From: an uncultured Burkholderiales bacterium
GTDB lineage: Bacteria; Pseudomonadota; Gammaproteobacteria; Burkholderiales; Thiobacillaceae
Length of the DNA stretch: 16,809 nucleotides
Direction: 5' to 3'
NCBI GenBank assembly: GCA_937925755.1
Contig: CALAMX010000155.1
Coordinates: 1 to 16,809 of the forward strand
Positions 9,092 through 16,751 of the stretch are shown piece after piece. The notes below the pieces were generated by a model. The model saw nothing but the letters and a program-made list of their open reading frames with translations. It was not told where the DNA came from and made no database searches. Both the position numbers and the translations under genes were made by a program. Within the stretch, counting starts at the first letter, position 1; each line of letters starts with the position of its first letter.

Positions 9092-10360
9092 TTGGACGAG
9101 ATCCCTTTAGGCGCGCTGCTTGCCGCGCTCGCCCTGCTGCTGATCCTATCGGCCTTTTTCTCCGGCTCCGAGACGAGCATGATGGCGGTCAACCGCTATC
9201 GGCTACGGCATCAGGCCCGCATGGGTATTCGAGGGGCGCGGTTGGCGGAATGGCTCTTGGCCCAGACCGACCGGCTGTTGGCGGTGATCCTGCTTGGCAA
9301 TAACCTGGTCAATGCCGCGGCGGCAGCACTGGTGACGGTCATCGCCTTTCGCCTTTTCGGCGAGAACGAGGTGGCCCTGTCGCTGGCCACGGTCAGTGTC
9401 ACCTTCCTGATCCTGGTCTTCTCAGAGGTGACACCCAAGATCCTTGGCGCGAGCTACGCCGAGCGCATCGTGCCGGTGGTCAGCTATGTCCTGGCCGTCC
9501 TGCTGAAGCTGGCCGGCCCGGTGATCTGGTTCATCAATCTGTTCGTTCGTGCCCAGATCCGCCTGCTGCACTTAAAGTCACCCAAGGAGCTCTCCGCCGA
9601 GCCTATGGGCGTGGAGGAGCTGCGCACCCTGTTGGCTGAGTCGGGCAATTTTCTGCCCAAGGCGCATCGTCGCATCTTACTGAATCTGTTCGAGCTGGAG
9701 AAGATCTCGGTGGACGACGTCATGTGTCCGCGCGGCCACATCGAGGCGATCGACCTGGAGCTCGACGAGCCCGAGATCCGCCAACAGATCCTGACCAGCC
9801 ACCACGACCGGCTGCCCGTCTATGCCGGGGAGCTCAACAACGTGCAGGGCATCCTCGAGGTGCGCCGGGCGCTGGCGCGCCAGCTCGAGGAACCGCTCGA
9901 CCGAGCGGCGCTACGTGAGCTTTTGCGCGAACCCTATTACATCCCTTCCGGCACCCCGCTGCTCACCCAGCTCACGCATTTCCAGAACAATCGGCAATCG
10001 CTCGGTCTGGTGGTGGACGAATATGGCGAGCTGCTCGGGTTGGTCACTCTGGAGGACATCCTGGAGGAGATCGTCGGCGAGTTCACCGCGCTCACCCCGC
10101 TGCAGGTAAGCCCCTGGCAGCCGCAGCCGGACGGCAGTTACCTGGTCGAGGGCCGGGCCAGCCTGCGCGAGCTCAACCGTAAGCTCAACCTCGCCTTCCC
10201 GCTCGAAGGTCCCCGTACTCTGAACGGGCTCATCCTGGAACAGCTGGAGGACATCCCCGAGGCAGGGGTGAGTCTCAAGATCGCCGGCATCCCGGTCGAG
10301 ATCGTCCAGGTGCAGGACCGCATGGTTAAGACGGCGCGTATATTACCGCCGCGAACCTGA
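9092..10360 (+). CDS. CNNM-CBS-CorC/HlyC family membrane protein (putative Mg/Co efflux)
   Basis: A 422-residue protein with three parts. The DUF21/CNNM membrane domain (about 1-190) carries SGSETSMMAVNRYRLR, LLGNNLVNAAAAA and SEVTPKILGASYAE. A CBS pair (about 205-330) has DDVMCPRGHI, then RLPVYAGELNNVQGILE and GLVVDEYGELLGLVTLEDIL. A C-terminal CorC/HlyC transporter-associated domain (about 340-420) has YLVEGRASLRELNRKL and TLNGLILEQLEDIP. Relatives such as YfjD/CorC are linked to divalent-cation efflux and tolerance; older hemolysin labels are not meaningful. The usual DDIMVPR motif reads DDVMCPR here. The start is TTG at 9092: an in-frame stop lies 36 nt upstream, no ATG or GTG occurs between them, and MDEIPLG fits the family. 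No clear ribosome-binding site precedes it. Confidence 0.9.
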   Translation: MDEIPLGALLAALALLLILSAFFSGSETSMMAVNRYRLRHQARMGIRGARLAEWLLAQTDRLLAVILLGNNLVNAAAAALVTVIAFRLFGENEVALSLATVSVTFLILVFSEVTPKILGASYAERIVPVVSYVLAVLLKLAGPVIWFINLFVRAQIRLLHLKSPKELSAEPMGVEELRTLLAESGNFLPKAHRRILLNLFELEKISVDDVMCPRGHIEAIDLELDEPEIRQQILTSHHDRLPVYAGELNNVQGILEVRRALARQLEEPLDRAALRELLREPYYIPSGTPLLTQLTHFQNNRQSLGLVVDEYGELLGLVTLEDILEEIVGEFTALTPLQVSPWQPQPDGSYLVEGRASLRELNRKLNLAFPLEGPRTLNGLILEQLEDIPEAGVSLKIAGIPVEIVQVQDRMVKTARILPPRT

Positions 10361-10493
10361 AACCGGTCCTCGCATCAGGCCGGGGCATGAAGGTGTGAAC
10401 CGGACCACAAATGTCTAGGGTATGATGATTTACTATATAGTTTAGACGGAATCCAGCCGTTATAAGACGAGTCGCTAGCGGAGTCGAGAGAGG
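10361..10493 (+). promoter_or_regulatory. AT-rich promoter region upstream of pilB
   Basis: This 133-bp gap contains an AT-rich island at about 10409-10466, striking in this GC-rich context. It holds TATGAT (10421-10426), the palindrome CTATATAG (10433-10440) and TATAAG (10461-10466, five of six matches to a -10). No good -35 pairs with any of them, and no sigma54 GG-N10-GC pair is evident. It most likely drives the pilB-pilC-pilD-coaE run, but the exact start point cannot be fixed by eye. Confidence 0.45.
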
Positions 10494-12218
10494 GTGGTCG
10501 CGGTCAACGTCGGTGCCAATCTGACAGGTCTGTGCCGGGCCCTGGTCCAGCAGGGCTTGCTCAGCCCGGAAGAGGGCGAGAATCTGCAGGATCAGGCCAG
10601 GAGTGCGCGCGAGAGCTTTCTCGGGCATCTACTGCGCACACGCCGCTTTCGCGCCGACCAGATCGCCGCCTTCGCCTCGGTCACCTTTGGGATCCCCTAT
10701 CTGGATTTGGACGCGCTCGACCCGCACGTCTTGCCCAAGGGGGTAGTGGACGCCAAGATCGTCCAAAAGAACCATATCCTGCCCATCGGGCAGCGCGGCA
10801 ACAAGCTCTTCGTCGCCATCTCCGATCCGAGCAACATCCAGGCCCTCGACGACATCAAGTTCCAGACCGGTCTCACGGTGGAGCCCATCGTCGTCGAGGA
10901 CGATAAGCTGGGGCGGCTGCTCGACCAATACGGCGAGGCACCGGAGGAGGACATCCTCAAAAGCATCGAGACGGAGGATCTCAATCTCGAATTCACCGAC
11001 GAGGAGGCTCAGGCCTCGCTCGACACCACCGCGGCGGCCGACATCGATGACGCGCCGGTGGTGCGCTATCTGCAAAAGATCATGCTGGATGCGATCAACA
11101 GCGGCGCCTCCGACATCCACTTCGAACCCTACGAGAAGCATTACCGCATCCGCTTCCGCATGGATGGAGTGCTCTACGAGGTCGCCTCGCCACCCCTGGC
11201 GATCAAGGAGAAGCTCGCCTCGCGCATCAAGGTCATCTCCAAACTGGACATCTCGGAAAAGCGCGTCCCCCAGGACGGGCGCCTCAAGCTGGTGGTCTCG
11301 CGCAACAAGTCGGTGGACTTCCGGATCTCGACCTTGCCCACCCTGTATGGCGAGAAGATCGTCATGCGGATCTTGGACTCGACTACGGCGCTGCAGAAGA
11401 AGATCGACGCGCTGGGCTACGAGCCGGAGCAGTTGAGGGCCCTATTGGACGCGATCCAGCGCCCCTATGGCATGATCCTGGTGACCGGTCCGACCGGCAG
11501 TGGTAAGACCGTGTCGCTGTACTCTTGTCTGAACATCCTCAACAAGCCCGGCATCAACATCTCCACCGTCGAGGACCCGGTCGAGATCCAGCTCGACGGC
11601 ATCAACCAGGTCAACATCAACGAAAAGGCGGGGCTCGACTTCGCCTCGGCCCTTCGCGCCTTCCTCCGGCAGGACCCCGACATCATCATGGTAGGTGAGA
11701 TCCGCGACCTGGAAACGGCGGAGATCGCCATCAAGGCGGCGCAGACCGGCCACCTGGTGTTGTCCACTCTGCATACGAATGATGCCCCCTCGACCCTCAC
11801 CCGCCTGCTCAACATGGGGGTGCCGAGCTACAACGTGGCCGCCTCGGTGCTGCTGATCACCGCCCAGCGCCTGGCCCGGCGGCTTTGCCCCAACTGCAAG
11901 CAGCCGGTGGACATCCCGCCCGAGGCACTGCTCGATGCCGGCTTCCAGGAGGCCGACCTCGATGGCTCCTGGCAGGCCTTCACTGCAGTCGGCTGTGAGG
12001 TCTGCAAGAACACCGGTTACAAGGGGCGGATCGGCATCTACCAGGTCATGCCGATCAGCGAGGAGATCAACCACATCATCCTCAGAGGTGGCTCCAACCT
12101 GGACATCGCCGCCCAGGCGCGGCGTGAGGGCATCCTCGACCTGCGCCAAGCAGGGCTGCTCAAGGTCAAGGCCGGGCTCACCTCGCTCGAGGAAGTGCTG
12201 TCGGTCACCAACGAATGA
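10494..12218 (+). CDS. pilB: Type IV pilus assembly (extension) ATPase PilB
   Basis: A 574-residue hexameric secretion ATPase that powers pilus extension from the cytoplasm. An N-terminal MshEN/GspE-N domain covers about 35-145 (FGIPYLDLDAL, VAISDPSNIQALDDIKFQTG). After an acidic linker (about 146-185), the ATPase runs from 186 with Walker A GPTGSGKT (332-339), the Asp box around STVEDPVE, Walker B DIIMVGEIRD (396-405) and the His box TGHLVLSTLHTND (418-430). A zinc-binding tetracysteine is present as CPNC (465-468) and CEVC (501-504), typical of PilB/GspE and absent from PilT. The only in-frame start after an upstream TAG is the GTG at 10494. AGAGAGG sits almost against it, unusually close, so the initiation context is poor. 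pilC follows after 14 nt. Confidence 0.96.
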   Translation: MVAVNVGANLTGLCRALVQQGLLSPEEGENLQDQARSARESFLGHLLRTRRFRADQIAAFASVTFGIPYLDLDALDPHVLPKGVVDAKIVQKNHILPIGQRGNKLFVAISDPSNIQALDDIKFQTGLTVEPIVVEDDKLGRLLDQYGEAPEEDILKSIETEDLNLEFTDEEAQASLDTTAAADIDDAPVVRYLQKIMLDAINSGASDIHFEPYEKHYRIRFRMDGVLYEVASPPLAIKEKLASRIKVISKLDISEKRVPQDGRLKLVVSRNKSVDFRISTLPTLYGEKIVMRILDSTTALQKKIDALGYEPEQLRALLDAIQRPYGMILVTGPTGSGKTVSLYSCLNILNKPGINISTVEDPVEIQLDGINQVNINEKAGLDFASALRAFLRQDPDIIMVGEIRDLETAEIAIKAAQTGHLVLSTLHTNDAPSTLTRLLNMGVPSYNVAASVLLITAQRLARRLCPNCKQPVDIPPEALLDAGFQEADLDGSWQAFTAVGCEVCKNTGYKGRIGIYQVMPISEEINHIILRGGSNLDIAAQARREGILDLRQAGLLKVKAGLTSLEEVLSVTNE

Positions 12219-12232
12219 GGTTCTGAAACGCC

Positions 12233-13456
12233 ATGGCAGTCGCGCGCACAGCCACGATGGTCAAGGAGATCCCTTTCCTCTGGGAGGGGGTAGACAAGAC
12301 GGGCAAGAAGGTCAAGGGCGAGATGCTGGCCGGCGGTGAGGCGATGGTCCGCCAGATCCTGCGCCGGCAGGGCATCACGGTGCAGAAGGTGCGCAAGCAG
12401 AGCATGTTCGCTCGCAGCAAAAGCATCACGGAGAAGGACGTGACCGTCTTCACGCGGCAGCTCGCCACCATGCTCAAGGCCGGCGTGCCTTTGCTACAGG
12501 CCTTCGACATCGCCGCGCGCAGCCACGCCAACCCCGCGTTGCAGAGGCTCTTGGGCGAGATCAAGAGCGATGTGGAGTCGGGCACCAGCATGAGCCAGGC
12601 CTTCCGCAAGCATCCAAAATACTTCGACGGGCTGTACTGCAACCTGGTCCATGCCGGGGAGCAGGCCGGCATCCTCGACGGCGTGCTCGACCGCATCGCC
12701 ACCTACAAGGAGAAGATGCTGGCGCTCAAGGGCAAGATCAAATCGGCCCTGTTCTATCCAGCCATCGTCATCGTCATCGCCTTCATCATCACGGCGGGCA
12801 TCATGCTGTTCGTGATCCCCGCCTTCAAGGACCTCTACGGCCAGTCCGGCGCCGACCTGCCGGCCCTGACCGCGTTGGTGCTGTATATCTCCGACCTCTT
12901 CGTTGCCTACTGGTACTTCATCTTCGGTGGGCTGATCGCGCTGGGTATGGGCATCCATCAGGCACTGCGGCGCTCGCCCAAGCTGCGCGCCATGGTCGAC
13001 CGCTGGTCGTTACAGATGCCGGTGTTCGGGCCGCTCATCGAGAAGGCCACAGTGGCGCGTTGGTCGCGCACCTTCTCCTCCATGTTCGCCGCCGGTGTGC
13101 CCATGGTGGAGGCGCTCGACTCGGTGGCCGGTGCCGCCGGCAATGCCGTCTTCGCCGAGGCCACACAGAAGATCCGCAACGACGTGGCCGCCGGTGCGAG
13201 CTTAGCCGCCTCGCTGCAGGCCGCGCGGGTGTTCCCGAACATGCTGATCCAGATGGTGGCCATCGGCGAGGAGTCGGGCTCGCTCGACACCATGCTCACC
13301 AAGGTGGCCGACTATTACGAGCGCGAGGTGGACGATGCGGTGGCGGCACTGTCCAGCCTCATGGAGCCCCTCATCATGGTCGTGCTGGGCAGCATCATCG
13401 GCACCATCGTCATCGCCATGTATCTGCCCATCTTCAAGATGGGGAGCGTGGTCTGA
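12233..13456 (+). CDS. pilC: Type IV pilus inner-membrane platform protein PilC
   Basis: A 407-residue GspF/PilC protein, the polytopic platform through which PilB drives pilin assembly. It has two T2SSF domains, about 72-195 (FTRQLATMLKAGVPLLQAFD) and about 275-397 (WSRTFSSMFAAGVPMVEALD), the expected internal duplication. Membrane segments are near 175-197, 222-245 and 378-400; the C-terminus ends shortly after the last one with LPIFKMG. The ATG at 12233 follows the pilB stop by 14 nt, with TGAGG as a rather distant Shine-Dalgarno candidate; an in-frame ATG at 12257 (MVKEIPFLWEG) is a possible alternative. The TGA stop forms the start of a heptanucleotide repeat block. Confidence 0.96.
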   Translation: MAVARTATMVKEIPFLWEGVDKTGKKVKGEMLAGGEAMVRQILRRQGITVQKVRKQSMFARSKSITEKDVTVFTRQLATMLKAGVPLLQAFDIAARSHANPALQRLLGEIKSDVESGTSMSQAFRKHPKYFDGLYCNLVHAGEQAGILDGVLDRIATYKEKMLALKGKIKSALFYPAIVIVIAFIITAGIMLFVIPAFKDLYGQSGADLPALTALVLYISDLFVAYWYFIFGGLIALGMGIHQALRRSPKLRAMVDRWSLQMPVFGPLIEKATVARWSRTFSSMFAAGVPMVEALDSVAGAAGNAVFAEATQKIRNDVAAGASLAASLQAARVFPNMLIQMVAIGEESGSLDTMLTKVADYYEREVDDAVAALSSLMEPLIMVVLGSIIGTIVIAMYLPIFKMGSVV

Positions 13457-13482
13457 GGCCGAGGACATAGGGCTGAGGACAG
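13454..13482 (+). repeat. Degenerate heptanucleotide repeat block A after pilC
   Basis: Starting in the pilC TGA stop, the sequence reads TGAGGC, CGAGGAC, ATAGGGC, TGAGGAC, AG: about four units of a heptamer with consensus near NGAGGAC. It is a non-coding, imperfect tandem array. Confidence 0.6.
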
Positions 13483-13530
13483 CCTTCTTGCGCCGGCGCT
13501 GGATCGTCGGCGTGGGCTCCGCCTCTGCTC
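13483..13530. other. Spacer between the two repeat blocks
   Basis: A GC-rich 48-bp stretch with the perfect palindrome CGCCGGCG at 13491-13498 and a possible short stem GGCG/CGCC around 13509-13523. No coding frame is supported. Together with the flanking heptamer blocks it separates pilC from pilD by 116 bp, far more than the other gaps within the pil cluster. Confidence 0.35.
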
Positions 13531-13560
13531 TGAGGACTGAAGACCGAGGACAGAGGACTG
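13531..13560 (+). repeat. Heptanucleotide tandem repeat block B before pilD
   Basis: Four in-phase heptamers, TGAGGAC, TGAAGAC, CGAGGAC and AGAGGAC, followed by a partial TG. Consensus is NGARGAC, the same unit as the block after pilC. It ends 12 bp before the pilD ATG at 13573, so it forms part of the pilD leader; AGAGGA (13552-13557) is the nearest purine-rich, Shine-Dalgarno-like stretch to that ATG, though at 15 nt it is rather far. Confidence 0.7.
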
Positions 13561-13572
13561 CACGCCCACCCC

Positions 13573-14427
13573 ATGACTCTTGCACTGTCCGTTCTGTCCA
13601 TAGAGGCCTGGTTGACGATCGCCGCCTTGCTCGGATTGTTGGTGGGCAGTTTCCTCAATGTCGTCATCCACCGGCTGCCGCGCATGCTGGAGCGAGAGTG
13701 GCAGGCGCAGTGCGAGTCCCTGGCCGGGCGGGAACCGGCGCCGGGGCCTGACTACAATCTGCTTACGCCGCGCTCTGCCTGTCCGCATTGCGGCCACGAG
13801 ATCCGTTGGTACGAGAACATCCCGCTGCTGAGCTTCGTTTGGCTCAAGGGGCGCTGTTCGGCCTGCGGCCAGCCGATCGGCTGGCGCTATCCCATCGTCG
13901 AGGCGCTGAGCGCCCTTGCCGCCGTCTTGACCGTCTGGCACTTTGGCCCCTCGCCCCAGGCGGCTGCCGCCAGCGTGCTGCTGTGGGCGCTCATCGCGCT
14001 CACCGGCATCGACCTGGACACGCACCTGCTGCCCGACCGCATCACCCAGCCACTCCTCTGGGCCGGGTTGCTGGCCAACTGGCAAGGACTCTTCGTCCCG
14101 CTCGAGGATGCCTTGATCGGCGCCGTTGCCGGCTATCTCGCCCTCTGGTTGGTCTATCACGCTTTCAAGCTCGCCACCGGCAGGGAGGGCATGGGTTATG
14201 GGGACTTCAAGCTGCTGGCAGCCTTGGGGGCCTGGCTCGGTTGGCAGATGTTGCCTCTGGTGATCCTGGCCGCCAGCCTGGGCGGGGCCGTGGTCGGCCT
14301 CACCCTGATCATGCTGGCCGGGCATGACCGCGCCCGCCCCATCCCCTTCGGCCCCTGGCTCGCCCTGGGTGGGGTGATTGCCCTGCTCTGGGGGGAGGGG
14401 CTGCTGCGCCTTTATCTGGGCCCGTGA
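13573..14427 (+). CDS. pilD: Prepilin leader peptidase / N-methyltransferase PilD
   Basis: A 284-residue integral membrane aspartic protease that cleaves type III signal peptides of prepilins and methylates the new N-terminal residue. The methylase region has two CxxC pairs, CPHC (70-73) and CSAC (95-98), after the conserved GSFLNVVIHRLP (25-36). The protease region has the first aspartate motif IDLDTHLLPD (146-155) and the GxGD-type motif GYGDFK (208-213, Asp211). Both domains appear intact and length is normal. Its ATG follows the repeat block by 12 nt. The 3' end overlaps the coaE start by 4 nt (GTGA), so the two are probably co-translated. The substrate pilins are not in this window. Confidence 0.96.
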   Translation: MTLALSVLSIEAWLTIAALLGLLVGSFLNVVIHRLPRMLEREWQAQCESLAGREPAPGPDYNLLTPRSACPHCGHEIRWYENIPLLSFVWLKGRCSACGQPIGWRYPIVEALSALAAVLTVWHFGPSPQAAAASVLLWALIALTGIDLDTHLLPDRITQPLLWAGLLANWQGLFVPLEDALIGAVAGYLALWLVYHAFKLATGREGMGYGDFKLLAALGAWLGWQMLPLVILAASLGGAVVGLTLIMLAGHDRARPIPFGPWLALGGVIALLWGEGLLRLYLGP

Positions 14428-15059
14428 GCCGTCCTTATTGCGTCGCGCTCACCGGTGGGCTCGCCTGCGGCAAGAGCAGCGTGGCGGCAGTTTTCGCACG
14501 GCTGGGTGCGGCAGTGATCGACACCGATGCCATCGCCCGCGAGCTGACCGGCCCGCAGGGTGCGGCCCTGCCGGCGATCATCGCTGCCTTCGGGCCCGGC
14601 TGTCTGAATGCGGCGGGCGCGCTCGACCGTGCGGCGATGCGAGCGCGGGTGTTCCAAGACGCGCAGGCCCGGCGGCGGATCGAGGCCATCCTCCACCCGT
14701 TGATCCGAGCGCGGGTCGGCGAGCAGCTCGCCACCGTGCAGGCGCCCTATGCCGTGCTGGTCGTCCCGCTCCTGGTGGAGGCCTGGGCGGACTACCGCCC
14801 CCTGGTGGACCGTGTCCTGGTGGTGGACTGCGAGGAGGCGGAGCAGATCCGACGGGTGATGGAGCGCGACGGCATCGATGCCGATCTGGCCCGGCGCATG
14901 CTGGCGGCGCAGGCCAGCCGCGCCCAGCGGCTGGCCCTGGCCGACGACGTGATCGACAACCGCGGCGACCCGAGAGCGCTCCCGCGCCAGGTCGAGGCCC
15001 TGCACAGCCGATACCTGGAACTTGCCGCCGTCGCCAACACATTGCCACGCGCGGGGTGA
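14424..15059 (+). CDS. coaE: Dephospho-CoA kinase
   Basis: A 211-residue P-loop kinase that phosphorylates the 3'-hydroxyl of dephospho-CoA, the last step of coenzyme A synthesis. It starts with GTG at 14424, overlapping the pilD TGA, and begins MSRPYCVALTGG. The P-loop reads GGLACGKSS (11-19), where GGIGSGKST is the common form; the essential Gly-Lys-Ser is kept. Other landmarks are VIDTDAIAREL, ILHPLI, VVPLLVE, RVLVVDCEEAEQ, MLAAQASRAQRLALADDVIDN and a C-terminal LHSRYLELA. Length is normal. pilD-coaE-zapD is the usual order in Betaproteobacteria. A 180-bp gap follows. Confidence 0.96.
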   Translation: MSRPYCVALTGGLACGKSSVAAVFARLGAAVIDTDAIARELTGPQGAALPAIIAAFGPGCLNAAGALDRAAMRARVFQDAQARRRIEAILHPLIRARVGEQLATVQAPYAVLVVPLLVEAWADYRPLVDRVLVVDCEEAEQIRRVMERDGIDADLARRMLAAQASRAQRLALADDVIDNRGDPRALPRQVEALHSRYLELAAVANTLPRAG

Positions 15060-15077
15060 TCCTGCAGAATCGGGGCT

Positions 15078-15105
15078 TGACTTCCCGAGACTGCCTCCTA
15101 TGCGC
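15078..15105 (+). promoter_or_regulatory. Candidate sigma70 promoter upstream of zapD
   Basis: TTGACT (15078-15083, five of six matches to the -35) is followed after 16 nt by TATGCG (15100-15105, a weak -10). It lies at the start of the gap between coaE and zapD, so zapD may have its own transcript with a leader of about 130 nt. Confidence 0.4.
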
Positions 15106-15200
15106 CTTGCCACCCCAACGCGAACGATGCCGGACGCGCCCGATCGCATCGGCGCTTCGCCCGTCCGTGCCGCGTTTAGCGGCGAGCATATCATGGCTCC

Positions 15201-15221
15201 GCAGGCATCGGGCAAGCCTGC
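15201..15221 (+). promoter_or_regulatory. Hairpin in the zapD leader
   Basis: GCAGGC (15201-15206), a 9-nt loop, then GCCTGC (15216-15221) form a 6-bp perfect stem, which can be extended by outer CCG/CGG pairs across a small bulge. It ends 18 nt before the zapD GTG and has no T tract, so it looks more like a leader structure than an intrinsic terminator. Confidence 0.35.
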
Positions 15222-15239
15222 CTACGGCTGAGGGCGGTA

Positions 15240-15995
15240 GTGATCGTCTACGAGCATCCTTTGCACGAGCGCATCCGCACCTGGTTGCGTCTGGAAGACC
15301 TGTTCGACAAGATCCTGTTCTTCATCCGCGCCAAGGACCCGCGCTCACACCATGCTGCGCTGCTGGGTATCTTCGAGCTGGTGGACGTGACCGCGCGGGC
15401 AGAGATGAAGTCGGAGTTGCTCCAGGAGCTGGAGCGCCAGCGCAATACCTTGGAGGGCCTGCGCGACAACCCGGCTGTCGACACCCAACGCCTGAACGGA
15501 GCGCTCGCCCGCGTCAACCGCGCGCTGACCGAGCTCCATACGATGACCGGTAAGATCGGGCAGCACATCCGCGACAACGAATGGCTGATGCTGATCAAGG
15601 GAAGGTCGGGCATACCAGGCGGGGTGTGCAGCTTCGACCTGCCCAGTTATCGTCTTTGGCTCTACAGCGCGCAGGCACAGCACAGCGATGATCTGATGCA
15701 GTGGCTCGCCCCTTTTCTGCCGCTAAAGTCCGCCGTCGACGTGATCCTCGACTTGCTACGTAAGAGCGGCCAGACCAGCCATCATCAGGCGAGCCAGGGG
15801 CAATTCCAGCTCATGCTGGGCGGCCGCAGCGCGCACATGGTCCGGGTGAGCCTCAGCGACACGGCACACTGCGCGCCCGAGGTGAGCGCCAACAAATACG
15901 CCATCAACATCCGCTTCATCGTCCTCGACAAGGGGCACAAGCCGCGTACCTGCGAGGAAGACGTACCCTTCGACTTGACCTTCTGTAATTTGTAG
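15240..15995 (+). CDS. zapD: Cell division protein ZapD (YacF family)
   Basis: A 251-residue cytoplasmic protein that binds the FtsZ C-terminal tail and bundles protofilaments at the Z ring. It begins MIVYEHPLHERIRTWLRLED, the conserved family start, has a mostly helical N-terminal half (about 1-120), the motif IPGG-CSFDLPSYRLWL (125-141) and a C-terminal beta-rich part with EVSANKYAINIRF (214-226). Length matches the family (about 247-255). The start is GTG at 15240, with GAGGG 7 nt upstream as Shine-Dalgarno. In many relatives yacG follows; here dsbC follows instead. Confidence 0.95.
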   Translation: MIVYEHPLHERIRTWLRLEDLFDKILFFIRAKDPRSHHAALLGIFELVDVTARAEMKSELLQELERQRNTLEGLRDNPAVDTQRLNGALARVNRALTELHTMTGKIGQHIRDNEWLMLIKGRSGIPGGVCSFDLPSYRLWLYSAQAQHSDDLMQWLAPFLPLKSAVDVILDLLRKSGQTSHHQASQGQFQLMLGGRSAHMVRVSLSDTAHCAPEVSANKYAINIRFIVLDKGHKPRTCEEDVPFDLTFCNL

Positions 15996-16049
15996 CGATT
16001 ACACCCCAAGAGCGTCATGACCCGTACCCCACCGAGACGAGCCCACCGC

Positions 16050-16751
16050 ATGCGGCGACCGATCCTGACCACCTTCGCCCTCTTAAGTCTCGCCGGCCAG
16101 GCGGATGACTCAGTCATCCGCAAGACCCTGGCCGAGCGTTATCCGGGGGTTGTCGTTCAATCCGTGAGCCCGACCCCGATCCCCGGCATCTGGGAAATCT
16201 GGACCGGCAGCCAGCTGGTCTACACGGACGCCACTGCCGAGTATCTCTTCGTCGGTAGCCTAATCGAAACGCGCAGCAAGACCAATTTGAGCCGACAACG
16301 TCTGGATGCGCTCCGCGCCGTGCCGTTCGACAAGCTGCCGCTCGAACAGTCCTTTACCGTGGTCAAAGGCAAGGGCGAGCGCCGGCTGGCCGTGTTTACC
16401 GACCCCGACTGCCCCTTTTGCCGCCGCCTGGAAAAAGAGCTCGACCAGCTCGACAACCTGACCGTGCACGTCTTCCTCTACCCCCTGCCGGAGCTGCACC
16501 CGAACGCCCCCGAGATCGCCCGCAACGTCTGGTGTGCGGCGGACCCGGCGCAAAGCTGGAGGGCCTACATACTGGAGGGTAAAGCGCCGGACAAGACCCA
16601 GGATTGTGCGGGGCCGATCCAACAGATCGCCGAGCTGGCCGCGCGGCTCGGGATCGAGGGCACACCCGCCCTGATCTTCGGCAATGGGCGGCGGGTGGAC
16701 GGCTTCATCCCCGCGCGCGAGATCGAGGCCCTGCTTGAGGACGGGTCCTGA
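16050..16751 (+). CDS. dsbC: Periplasmic thiol:disulfide interchange protein (DsbC family)
   Basis: A 233-residue protein that isomerises wrongly paired disulfides in the periplasm. Residues 1-18 (MRRPILTTFALLSLAGQA) are a signal peptide; a small dimerisation domain covers about 20-80; a thioredoxin-fold domain follows with DPDCPFC (active cysteines Cys121 and Cys124), the cis-proline motif GTP (Pro206) and a second cysteine pair, Cys162 and Cys186, matching the structural disulfide of DsbC. The CPFC active site differs from the CGYC of E. coli but I recall it as usual in Betaproteobacteria. An in-frame ATG at 16017 would add 11 residues rich in arginine; I prefer 16050 because the n-region is then of normal length and GAGACGAG precedes it. 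It follows zapD by 54 nt and may share its transcript. Confidence 0.92.
   Translation: MRRPILTTFALLSLAGQADDSVIRKTLAERYPGVVVQSVSPTPIPGIWEIWTGSQLVYTDATAEYLFVGSLIETRSKTNLSRQRLDALRAVPFDKLPLEQSFTVVKGKGERRLAVFTDPDCPFCRRLEKELDQLDNLTVHVFLYPLPELHPNAPEIARNVWCAADPAQSWRAYILEGKAPDKTQDCAGPIQQIAELAARLGIEGTPALIFGNGRRVDGFIPAREIEALLEDGS

Noticed and set aside
11442..12149. 235-codon frame opposite pilB
   Set aside because: Antisense shadow of the conserved PilB ATPase domain.
13452..13560. Repeat blocks as a CRISPR array
   Set aside because: Units are 7 bp and degenerate, with no spacers of regular length and no cas genes.
13315..14325. 336-codon frame on the minus strand across the pilC-pilD region
   Set aside because: Antisense to pilC and pilD; the part over the heptamer repeats gives low-complexity residues and no motif.
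10494..15059. Type II secretion identity for the pilB-pilC-pilD genes
   Set aside because: The order pilB-pilC-pilD-coaE and the absence of other gsp genes favour type IV pili, although single proteins of the two systems are similar.
15022..15231. Small plus-strand frame between coaE and zapD as a leader peptide or degraded yacG
   Set aside because: No cysteine pairs of YacG, no clear ribosome-binding site, composition typical of random GC-rich frames.
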